Positions 5,722 to 11,411 of a stretch of DNA of 11,411 nucleotides are shown in pieces. The first letter of the stretch is position 1, and each line of letters begins with the position of its first letter. The stretch spans positions 1 to 11,411 of the forward strand of contig JAFGQJ010000066.1 in assembly GCA_016935715.1 (NCBI GenBank), read 5' to 3'. This DNA is from Spirochaetales bacterium (GTDB lineage Bacteria > Spirochaetota > Spirochaetia > SZUA-6 > DRHE01). The notes beneath the pieces were generated by a model. That model did no database searches. It worked only from the letters and a program-made list of their open reading frames with translations, and was not told the DNA's origin. Both the position numbers and the translations under genes were made by a program.

Positions 5722-6903
5722 TCAGGATTTTTCGAACAGCTGCTGGGGAAACTCGATCAGCTTCTCGCTGCCCGCCTCGGTGACCAGAAACGGCTCGCTG
5801 CATTCGAAGCCGTATTCTTCCAGCCAGATCCCCGGCATGAAGTGGATGGTCATGCCCGGCTTCAGGATCGTCTTGTCCCCCGGCCGCAGGCTCACCGTTC
5901 GTTCACCCCAATCCGGGACGTAGTTGAGACCGAAAGAGTACCCGACCCGGGAAGGCTTCTCCACGCCGGTGCCCTTGAGCGAGTGCCGCCAGCGGGCCTC
6001 CACCTCTTCGGCGGTGACGCCCGGCTCGATGAACTCGAGGGTCTGGTTCAGGCCCCGGACCACCACGGCGGCGATCTTCTTCAGGTCCTCGGGAGCCTTG
6101 CCGAGAAAGACGGTTCGCGACAGGGGGGCGTGGTAGCGGCGCCGGCAGCCGGCCAGCTCGAGCAGGACCACATCGCCGTTCTGATAGCGGCGCTCCGGAT
6201 CGAAGGTGAGGTGGGCGGTGGAGGTTCGCTCCGCACTGGGCATGATCGGGAAGATGGCCGGGCATTCTCCGCCGTATTCCTCTGTGCCGGCAATCTGGGC
6301 CTGCACCACGCTGGCCGTCGCGTCCTTTTCCCAGACACCCTCTGCGATCGTTTCCACGGCGACCTTCATGACCCGTTCGCATATCCTGGCCGCTTCCCGG
6401 ATGAAGGCGATCTCCGCAGGTGATTTGATCGTCTTTACCCAGTTCACGCAGTTGGTGGCATCCAGGAGAGTGGCGTCCGGCAGCTGCTCCTGCAGCACCT
6501 GGAAGCAGCGGGCACTGAACCAGTAGTTGTCCATCTCCAGCCCGATACGTTTCTCCTCCCAGCCCCTCTCCCTGATCAGGCCGGCGACGAAGCTCATCGT
6601 GTGCATGTATCTGGACTGCACGTACTCGTCCCTGTAGCCCTTTATGCTCTCCTCGTCCAGCCACGTGGTCAGGCGGGCTCCGTTGCTGTCCTGCTCCCTT
6701 CCGTACCAGATGGGCTGCTCCGAATCCAGGCCCACCAGCACCCCCTGGTGAACGTAGAAAGACCACCCGTCGTAACCTGTCAGATAGTTCATGTTGGCGG
6801 TGTCGACCACCAGCAGCACCTCGAGGCCCGCGGCGTCCATCCTCTCCTTCACCTTCCGGACACGTTCCTCGTACTCCTCGACTCGAAACGGGAGTTTCTT
6901 CAT
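5722..6903 (-). CDS. doeA: Ectoine hydrolase (M24 creatinase/prolidase fold, DoeA/EutD family)
   Basis: DoeA/EutD opens the ectoine ring to N-acetyl-L-2,4-diaminobutyrate in the cytosol, the first step of ectoine catabolism. The protein has 393 aa against about 400 in the family. Residues 1-160 are the creatinase N-domain with NMNYLTGYDGWSFYVHQ (37-53) and GLEMDNYWFSA (121-131); 160-393 are the pita-bread domain. Segments I recall from Halomonas DoeA recur: RYHAPLSRTVFLG (256-268), VGYSFGL..VPDWGERTVSLRP (320-341), HFMPGIW (354-360), EFPQQLF (384-390). The M24 metal ligands are mostly lost: E249 replaces the first Asp, Pro the second, Met357 a Glu, and the HGxGH-type His is absent. This fits the metal-independent ectoine hydrolases, in which a glutamate at the E249 position is, as I recall, catalytic. 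The start at 6903 has AAGGAG 8 bases upstream, in the loop of a 5-bp hairpin (6906-6922). The ATG at 6963 lies upstream of the -10 box, so it is not used. First gene of the operon. Confidence 0.87.
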   Translation of the reverse strand: MKKLPFRVEEYEERVRKVKERMDAAGLEVLLVVDTANMNYLTGYDGWSFYVHQGVLVGLDSEQPIWYGREQDSNGARLTTWLDEESIKGYRDEYVQSRYMHTMSFVAGLIRERGWEEKRIGLEMDNYWFSARCFQVLQEQLPDATLLDATNCVNWVKTIKSPAEIAFIREAARICERVMKVAVETIAEGVWEKDATASVVQAQIAGTEEYGGECPAIFPIMPSAERTSTAHLTFDPERRYQNGDVVLLELAGCRRRYHAPLSRTVFLGKAPEDLKKIAAVVVRGLNQTLEFIEPGVTAEEVEARWRHSLKGTGVEKPSRVGYSFGLNYVPDWGERTVSLRPGDKTILKPGMTIHFMPGIWLEEYGFECSEPFLVTEAGSEKLIEFPQQLFEKS

Positions 6904-6939
6904 CACGATCGCTCCTTGATCGAAGTTCCAGTCAAAACC

Positions 6940-6968
6940 AGTATAAGGGAAGGCGAGCGGCACTGCAA
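6940..6968 (-). promoter_or_regulatory. Promoter of doeA and the ectoine operon
   Basis: On the minus strand the -10 box is TATACT (6940-6945, 5/6), the spacer is 17 bases and the -35 box is the weak TTGCAG (6963-6968, 3/6). Transcription would start near 6933, leaving a leader of about 30 bases before the ATG at 6903. The poor -35 box suggests help from an activator, or low basal transcription. Confidence 0.6.
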
Positions 6969-7051
6969 ATCATGGTATTTTACGCGAATCGGGGGATCCC
7001 TTCCGCTCTGTCGGAGGGGCTGGAGACCACAAGAAAAAAAGGATACTGCTA
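6969..7051. other. Intergenic stretch between the divergent promoters
   Basis: This stretch holds no gene. It contains a hairpin with an 8-bp stem including one G-T pair (6998-7005 with 7012-7019, loop CTCTGT) that has no T-run on either side, so it is not a standard terminator. It also contains an A-run (7034-7040) at the place of an UP element for the plus-strand asd promoter. Confidence 0.4.
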
Positions 7052-7080
7052 TTGACAAGTTCATATTCCTGTGGTATTTA
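7052..7080 (+). promoter_or_regulatory. Promoter of the riboswitch-asd transcript
   Basis: The -35 box is TTGACA (7052-7057, 6/6), followed by a 17-base spacer and the -10 box TATTTA (7075-7080, 3/6; one-base shifts are possible). An A-tract just upstream (7034-7040) may act as an UP element. Transcription would start near 7087, about 14 bases before the aptamer. A short inverted repeat, CCAA-TAT-TTGG (7088-7098), lies right at the start site. Confidence 0.65.
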
Positions 7081-7100
7081 TTTCAAACCAATATTTGGAT

Positions 7101-7265
7101 CAATAGAGGCGCGGGTCTCAAGAGTAGCGCAGGGGAGGAAACAGGGTTCCGTCGAACCTGTCTGCGAAAGGGGTGATCCGCCGAAAGCTCGCGATCTCCT
7201 GTGCCGTGAGCTTGGTCGCCTGGGCTAAATCCCAGGGACTGTCACCAGGTGGTGGAGCGCTATTG
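7101..7265 (+). promoter_or_regulatory. Lysine riboswitch aptamer (L box)
   Basis: The conserved core elements of the lysine aptamer are in order: AGAGGCGCG (7105-7113), AAGAGTA (7120-7126), GAAAGGGGTGATC (7166-7178), GCCGAAAGC (7180-7188), GTCACCAGG (7241-7249) and GGAGCGCTA (7254-7262). P1 closes with CAATAG (7101-7106) and CTATTG (7260-7265). Inner helices include ACAGG..(7141)/..CCTGT (to 7161), AAGCTC/GAGCTT (7185-7190 with 7208-7213) and CCTGGG/CCCAGG (7219-7224 with 7231-7236). Lysine binding normally lowers expression of lysine biosynthesis or uptake genes; here the target is the archaeal-type asd. Confidence 0.92.
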
Positions 7266-7337
7266 GTTTCCTGCCTTTGGAAGCAGATCAGCGAAACCTC
7301 CTCCATGTAGTTTCGATCCAACAGACCGAGATGGAGG
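7265..7337 (+). promoter_or_regulatory. Expression platform of the lysine riboswitch (Shine-Dalgarno sequestration)
   Basis: Three competing hairpins can be drawn. A: GGTTTC (7265-7270) with GAAACC (7293-7298). B: CCTCCAT (7300-7306) with ATGGAGG (7331-7337), which masks the asd ribosome-binding site. C: CGAAAC (7292-7297) with GTTTCG (7310-7315), which shares bases with A and disrupts B. No hairpin followed by a T-run is seen, so control is more likely at translation than at termination. The order of switching (P1 plus A plus B with lysine, C without) is inferred. Confidence 0.6.
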
Positions 7338-7343
7338 TGTACA

Positions 7344-8447
7344 ATGGAGAAGATCAACGTAGCCGTCCTCGGCGCAACGGGAACGGTCGGGCAGAAGTTC
7401 ATCCTGCTTCTGCAGAATCATCCCTACTTCGAGGTGAGAGAGCTGGTCGCCTCGGAGCGGTCCGCCGGCAAGCCCTACGCCGAAGCCTGCAGCTGGAAAC
7501 AGGACGTCCCGATTCCGGCGAACCTGGCGGAGCTGCGGGTTAAGAGCACGGAAGAGCATCTGAAAAGCCACATCCTCTTCTCCGGCCTGGATTCCTCCGT
7601 GGCCGGAACCGTCGAGTCGCGCTACGCAGCCGACGGCCACGTGGTCATCAGCAACTCGAGCAATCACAGGATGGACCCCCAGGTGCCCCTGGTAATCCCT
7701 GAGATAAACCCGGACCATTTCCGGCTCATCCACAGCCAGAAGCACAAGGGCGCGATCGTTACCAACCCCAACTGTTCCACGATATTCCTGACCATGGCCA
7801 TAGCCCCTCTGCAGAGGCATTTCGGGGTGGAAGCGGTCAATGTGACCACCCTCCAGGCGATCAGCGGCGCCGGCTATCCCGGGGTCCCCTCTCTCGACAT
7901 CCTCGGCAATGTGGTTCCCCTCATCGGGGGCGAGGAGGAGAAGATGGAGACCGAACCGTTGAAGATCCTCGGCGCTCTTTCGGGTGAAGAGATCGAACCG
8001 GTTTCCATGAAGATCAGTGCCCAGTGCAACCGCGTTCCGGTCTACGACGGGCACACCGAAACTCTCTCCGTCAAGCTGCGCGGCGCTCCCGACCTGACCG
8101 AGATCCGCCGGGTTCTTTCGGATTTCAGCGGTCTGCCGCAGGAGCTCTCCCTGCCCTCCGCCCCGCAGAGGCCCATCCTGGTTCTGGACGACCCGGACAG
8201 ACCCCAGCCGGCCAGGGATTCCTGGCTGCAGAAAGGCATGGCTACCGTGATCGGCCGGCTGCGGCCGTGCCCGGTCCTGGACATCAAGATGGTGATCCTG
8301 GGTCACAACACGATCCGGGGCGCCGCCGGTGCGGCGGTCCTGAATGCCGAGGCGATGGTCAGAATGGGCTATCTGAAGAACGGAAAGCAGTTCCCCAAGA
8401 TCGATGCGAGGCTGTTCGCAGAGCCCCTGCCCGTGGAATCCCGCTGA
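7344..8447 (+). CDS. asd: Aspartate-semialdehyde dehydrogenase, archaeal/eukaryal type
   Basis: The enzyme makes aspartate semialdehyde from aspartyl phosphate for lysine/diaminopimelate, threonine and methionine synthesis. The 367 aa include the nucleotide loop GATGTVG (10-16), SNSSNHRMD (103-111), catalytic C144 in NPNCSTIFL, QAISGAGYPG (171-180), and the acid/base H237 in CNRVPVYDGHTET. The NPNCSTIFL and SGAGYPGV forms, plus the extra residues late in the chain, put it in the branch with yeast Hom2 and methanogen Asd, not the bacterial branch used in the neighbouring operon. GGAGGTG (7333-7339) precedes the ATG; ATG at 7344 is the only sensible start. It is preceded by a lysine riboswitch, so it is the biosynthetic, lysine-repressed copy. 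It is transcribed alone: the next gene faces it. The last codons and stop are tandemly repeated (8433-8465), giving a second in-frame TGA. Confidence 0.94.
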   Translation: MEKINVAVLGATGTVGQKFILLLQNHPYFEVRELVASERSAGKPYAEACSWKQDVPIPANLAELRVKSTEEHLKSHILFSGLDSSVAGTVESRYAADGHVVISNSSNHRMDPQVPLVIPEINPDHFRLIHSQKHKGAIVTNPNCSTIFLTMAIAPLQRHFGVEAVNVTTLQAISGAGYPGVPSLDILGNVVPLIGGEEEKMETEPLKILGALSGEEIEPVSMKISAQCNRVPVYDGHTETLSVKLRGAPDLTEIRRVLSDFSGLPQELSLPSAPQRPILVLDDPDRPQPARDSWLQKGMATVIGRLRPCPVLDIKMVILGHNTIRGAAGAAVLNAEAMVRMGYLKNGKQFPKIDARLFAEPLPVESR

Positions 8448-8485
8448 CCAGTGGAATCCGACTGAGCCCGCTCCAGGGGGGAAAA

Positions 8486-8527
8486 GGGCTCGAGGGCGGA
8501 TGGCATCTCAATATCCGCCCTCTGCCC
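8486..8527. terminator. Hairpin between convergent asd and ppdK
   Basis: GAGGGCGGAT (8492-8501) pairs perfectly with ATCCGCCCTC (8513-8522) around an 11-base loop. GGGC (8486-8489) and GCCC (8524-8527) extend it beyond a small internal bulge. On the minus strand the hairpin is followed by TTTT (8482-8485), so it should end ppdK transcripts. On the plus strand no T-run follows, so stopping asd transcripts there would be less efficient. Confidence 0.7.
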
Positions 8528-8538
8528 CCGAATCTGTC

Positions 8539-11211
8539 TCAATTCTCGCGGTTGTTCACGGTTGCCTGGGCCGCTGCCAGGCGGGCGATCGGCACCCGGT
8601 AGGGAGAACAGCTGACGTAGTTCATGCCCACCCGGTAGCAGAAATCGATCGAGCCCGGATCACCGCCGTGCTCACCGCAGATGCCAATCTTCAGATCCGA
8701 ACGGCTGGAGCGTCCCTTGCTCACGCCCATCTCCACCAGCTGGCCTACGCCCTCCTGGTCGAGGGACTGGAAGGGATCCTTCTCCAGTATTCCCTTCTCC
8801 ACGTACTCGGGCAGGAATACCCCGGCATCATCGCGGGAGTAGCCGAAGGTCATCTGGGTCAGGTCGTTGGTGCCGAAGCTGAAGAACTCCGCGACCTGGG
8901 CGACCTTGTCGGCGGTCAGGGCGGCTCTCGGGATCTCGATCATCGTGCCGATCTTGTAGTCCAGCTTGACCTTCTTCTTGGCCATCACATCTTCCACGAT
9001 CCTCTTAGCGCTGTTGTGAAGCATTTCCAGCTCCAGGTCTACGCCGATCAGGGGGATCATGATCTCCGGCAGCACCTTGACCCCGTTCTTGGCCACCTCG
9101 CAGGCGGCCTCGGCAATGGCCTGCACCTGCATGTCGTAGATCTCCGGATAGGTCACGCCCAGACGACAGCCGCGGTGGCCGAGCATGGGATTGAGCTCGT
9201 GCAGGGAGTCGATCTTGGCCTGGAGCTTCTTCACGGAGACTCCAATCTTGTCGGCCAGGGCCTTGGTATCTTCCCTGGTCTTGGGAACGAACTCGTGCAG
9301 GGGCGGATCCAGCAGGCGGACCGTCACGGGAAGCCCGTCCATGGCCTTGAAGATGCCCTTGAAATCGCCCTTCTGCAGGGGAAGGAGCTTCTTCAGCGCC
9401 TTCTTCCGGGCTTCCAGGTCCTCGGCCACGATCATCTCCTGGAAGATCTCCAGCCGGCCTTCGTCGAAGAACATGTGCTCGGTCCGGGTCAGGCCGATGC
9501 CTTCGGCGCCGAAGTCCCGGGCAACCTTGGCATCCCGCGGCAGATCGGCGTTCGTGCGCACGCGGAAACCCTTCTCCTTGATTCCCGGCCGCACCGCGGC
9601 CAGGCGTATCTGATCCGCCCAGGTGAGGAACTCCGCCAGCTCACCGCTGACCTTGGTCTGCACCAGCTTGACCTCGCCTTCGAAGACCTCGCCGGTGGAG
9701 CCGTCGATGGTCAGCCAGTCCCCCTCCTTGTACTTCCTGCCGTCGACCGTAGCCACGTTGCCGACAATGGTCATGGCCTTGCAGCCGGCCACGCAGGGAG
9801 TGCCCATGCCGCGGGCCACCACCGCCGCGTGGGAGGTCATGCCCCCGGTGGAGGTGAGAATCCCCTGGGATACGTGCATCCCGCCGATGTCGTCCGGAGA
9901 GGTCTCCCTGCGTACCAGGAGCACCTTTCTGCCATCTTTGACCCACTCTTCCGCCTCGTCCGCGGTAAACACGATCTGTCCGCTGGCCGCCCCGGGAGAG
10001 GCGTTCAGGCCCTTGGCCAGGGGTTTCAGAGTCTTGCGGAGCTTGGGATCGATCATCGGGTGCAGGAGCTGGTCGAGCTGATCGGGAGACACCCTCATCA
10101 CCGCCTGCTCCTTGCTGATCAGCTTCTCCTTCGCCATGTCCACGGCCATCTTCACCGCGGCCAGCCCGGTACGCTTGCCGGTGCGGGTCTGCAGCAGATA
10201 GAGCTTGTCCTGCTGGATGGTGAACTCCATGTCCTGCATGTCCTTGTAGTGCTTCTCCAGGCGCAGGCGTACGCCGTCCAGCTGCTTGTAGATCCTGGGA
10301 TTCCGCTTGGCCAGGAGCTTGAGATCCAAGGGGTTGCGGGTACCCGCCACCACGTCCTCCCCCTGGGCGTTCATCAGGTATTCCCCGTAGAACACATTCT
10401 CTCCGGTAGAGGGATCCCTGGTGAAGCACACCCCTGTGCCGGAATCGTCCCCCAGGTTCCCGTAGACCATGGTCTGGACGTTCACCGCGGTGCCGAGCAG
10501 CCCCTTGATCTCATTGATCTTGCGGTACTTGATCGCCCGCGGATTGTTCCAGGAACCGAACACCGCGTCGATCGATGCCCAGAGCTGCTTCATCGGATCA
10601 TCTGGAAAATCCTCTTTGGTGTGCTTCTTGTAGATGACCTTGTAGCGCTTGACGACTTCCTTGAGATCCTCCGCGTCCAGCTCCACGTCGTCCTCCACGC
10701 CCTTCTTCTTTTTGACCGCCGCCAGGGCATCCTCGAAGGAATGATGGGGGACCTCCCGCACCACGTCGCCGAACATCTGGATGAAGCGGCGATAGGCGTC
10801 CCAGGCGAAACGCTCGTTGCCCGACAGGGCGGCCAGTCCTTCCACCGCCTGGTCGTTCAGACCCAGGTTGAGGACCGTGTCCATCATGCCCGGCATGGAG
10901 ATCGCCGCCCCGGAGCGCACGGAGACCAGCAGCGGATCCTTGGGATCGCCGAGCTTCTTGCCCATGAGCTTCTCGAGTCTCTTCAGGTTTTCCTCGACCT
11001 GTTTGCTTAGTCCGGCGGGATACTTGCCCTTGTTCTTGTAGAACAGGTCACAGACGTCCGCCGAGATCGTGAAGCCCGGGGGCACGGGGATGCCGAGGTT
11101 GGTCATCTCCGCCAGGTTGGCGCCTTTTCCGCCGAGCTGATTCTTCATCGCGGCTTCCCCCTCCGCCTTGCCGCCGCCGAAGAAATAGACATACTTTGCC
11201 GTTTTAGCCAT
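8539..11211 (-). CDS. ppdK: Pyruvate, phosphate dikinase
   Basis: PPDK reversibly converts pyruvate, ATP and phosphate to phosphoenolpyruvate, AMP and pyrophosphate. The protein has 890 aa, the usual bacterial length. The N-terminal ATP-grasp domain runs about 1-350 with GGKGANLAEM (27-36), SVRSGA..SMPGMMDTVLNLGLN (97-119) and GTGVCFTRDPSTGE (258-271). The swivelling phosphohistidine domain has GGMTSHAAVVARGMG with H461 and the regulatory-type T459. The C-terminal TIM barrel (about 520-890) has EGIGLTRTEHMFF, MLGHRGCRLG, SFGTNDLTQM, and the catalytic C845 in KIGICGEHGGDP. The start at 11211 has AAGGTGG about 7 bases upstream and a promoter behind it; the in-frame ATG at 11286 lies at the -35 box and is not used. 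It is monocistronic, flanked by terminators on both sides. In anaerobes PPDK serves PPi-linked glycolysis or gluconeogenesis; it would also link C4 products of ectoine/aspartate breakdown to PEP (inference). Confidence 0.97.
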   Translation of the reverse strand: MAKTAKYVYFFGGGKAEGEAAMKNQLGGKGANLAEMTNLGIPVPPGFTISADVCDLFYKNKGKYPAGLSKQVEENLKRLEKLMGKKLGDPKDPLLVSVRSGAAISMPGMMDTVLNLGLNDQAVEGLAALSGNERFAWDAYRRFIQMFGDVVREVPHHSFEDALAAVKKKKGVEDDVELDAEDLKEVVKRYKVIYKKHTKEDFPDDPMKQLWASIDAVFGSWNNPRAIKYRKINEIKGLLGTAVNVQTMVYGNLGDDSGTGVCFTRDPSTGENVFYGEYLMNAQGEDVVAGTRNPLDLKLLAKRNPRIYKQLDGVRLRLEKHYKDMQDMEFTIQQDKLYLLQTRTGKRTGLAAVKMAVDMAKEKLISKEQAVMRVSPDQLDQLLHPMIDPKLRKTLKPLAKGLNASPGAASGQIVFTADEAEEWVKDGRKVLLVRRETSPDDIGGMHVSQGILTSTGGMTSHAAVVARGMGTPCVAGCKAMTIVGNVATVDGRKYKEGDWLTIDGSTGEVFEGEVKLVQTKVSGELAEFLTWADQIRLAAVRPGIKEKGFRVRTNADLPRDAKVARDFGAEGIGLTRTEHMFFDEGRLEIFQEMIVAEDLEARKKALKKLLPLQKGDFKGIFKAMDGLPVTVRLLDPPLHEFVPKTREDTKALADKIGVSVKKLQAKIDSLHELNPMLGHRGCRLGVTYPEIYDMQVQAIAEAACEVAKNGVKVLPEIMIPLIGVDLELEMLHNSAKRIVEDVMAKKKVKLDYKIGTMIEIPRAALTADKVAQVAEFFSFGTNDLTQMTFGYSRDDAGVFLPEYVEKGILEKDPFQSLDQEGVGQLVEMGVSKGRSSRSDLKIGICGEHGGDPGSIDFCYRVGMNYVSCSPYRVPIARLAAAQATVNNREN

Positions 11212-11257
11212 GGATACCCACCTTATTCGATTTTTTTTTGTTGGAAGAACGTGTTCA

Positions 11258-11286
11258 AATCTAATGAAAACACCGACCTCTGTCAA
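11258..11286 (-). promoter_or_regulatory. Promoter of ppdK
   Basis: On the minus strand the -35 box is TTGACA (11281-11286, 6/6), the spacer is 17 bases and the -10 box is TAGATT (11258-11263, 4/6). The start would fall near 11251, leaving a leader of about 40 bases that includes a nine-base A-run (11231-11239 as T on the plus strand). Confidence 0.75.
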
Positions 11287-11295
11287 TTCGCACGC

Positions 11296-11329
11296 AAAAA
11301 AGGTGCCCGGCTGCGCGAGCCGGGCACCT
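11296..11329 (-). terminator. Rho-independent terminator of a minus-strand gene lying beyond the right edge
   Basis: A 12-bp perfect stem (11301-11312 with 11318-11329) closes a GCGCG loop. On the minus strand it is followed by six Ts (11296-11301). It isolates ppdK from the transcript arriving from the right. The last 82 bases of the window would hold the 3' end of that gene; two frames stay open (stops at 11342-11344 and 11335-11337), and I recognise neither. Confidence 0.85.
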
Positions 11330-11411
11330 CGTCCTCATTCCTTATTTTTCGCAGTCAAACGCCGCCGCGCATGCCGAAGACGGCGGTGCAAGGTTCGAAC
11401 TAAGCCAGATA

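Noticed and set aside
6904..6963. A longer doeA start at 6963
   Set aside because: The added 20 residues do not look like the family N-terminus, and the region contains the -10 box TATACT. The 6903 start has a good Shine-Dalgarno.
6998..7019. A hairpin between the divergent promoters, as a terminator
   Set aside because: No T-run follows on either strand, and no gene ends there.
8404..11010. An 868-codon open frame on the plus strand opposite ppdK
   Set aside because: It lies almost entirely antisense to a clear PPDK and reads as His/Leu/Gln-rich low-information protein. Long antisense frames are expected in GC-rich genes.
11212..11286. A longer ppdK start at 11286
   Set aside because: It would place the start on the -35 box of the ppdK promoter, and the added residues are not PPDK-like.
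11380..11411. A tRNA T-arm suggested by GGTTCGAAC near the right edge
   Set aside because: The flanking bases do not form the 5-bp T stem on either strand, and no acceptor end or CCA follows.
1..11411. CRISPR arrays, insertion sequences, integrases, tRNA or rRNA genes, toxin-antitoxin or phage genes
   Set aside because: No spaced direct repeats, transposase motifs, terminal inverted repeats or RNA gene cores were seen on either strand.

Overview
The window is a GC-rich (roughly 60% by eye) bacterial chromosome segment. Nearly every base is accounted for by eight genes, one gene fragment, a riboswitch, four recognisable sigma70-type promoters and two strong hairpin terminators. The host is uncertain. 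A signal peptide ending VFA-GGQ, an archaeal/eukaryal-type Asd, PPDK and a lysine riboswitch would suit an anaerobic lineage such as the Spirochaetes, but this is a weak inference from memory of typical sequences.

Left two thirds (about 1-6903, all on the minus strand, read right to left). This looks like an ectoine-degradation operon. The order is an M24-fold ectoine hydrolase (doeA/eutD-like, 5722-6903), an IclR regulator (4827-5669), a U32-peptidase-like barrel protein of unknown role (3844-4830), a class III aminotransferase (doeD-like, 2465-3847), a bacterial-type aspartate-semialdehyde dehydrogenase (1395-2438), an M20 amidohydrolase (158-1381), and the first 35 codons of a secreted, probably solute-binding, protein that runs off the left edge (1-106). 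The pathway that fits is ectoine -> N-acetyl-2,4-diaminobutyrate (M24) -> 2,4-diaminobutyrate (M20 deacetylase) -> aspartate semialdehyde (aminotransferase) -> aspartyl phosphate/aspartate (Asd). The classical zinc deacetylase (DoeB/EutE), the aldehyde dehydrogenase (DoeC) and the DoeX/EnuR regulators are not present in the window. Their places seem to be taken by M20, Asd and IclR. The U32-like protein is an unexplained extra, tied by ATGA overlaps to the genes on both sides.

Middle (6904-7343). A divergent intergenic region of 440 bp carries the minus-strand doeA promoter, the plus-strand asd promoter and a lysine riboswitch. The expression platform can hide the asd ribosome-binding site. 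Inside the operon, the IclR gene has its own near-consensus promoter. It predicts an mRNA starting at the ATG itself, followed at once by a 38-bp near-palindrome that overlaps the first 13 codons.

Right third (7344-11411). A second asd gene, of the archaeal/eukaryal type and under the riboswitch, faces pyruvate phosphate dikinase (ppdK, minus strand). A hairpin terminator lies between the two convergent genes. ppdK has its own strong promoter, and just upstream of that is a terminator for a minus-strand transcript arriving from beyond the right edge.

The point of the arrangement may be that two unrelated-looking Asd enzymes are split by job: one for lysine/aspartate-family biosynthesis, shut off by lysine, and one inside a catabolic operon under IclR control.
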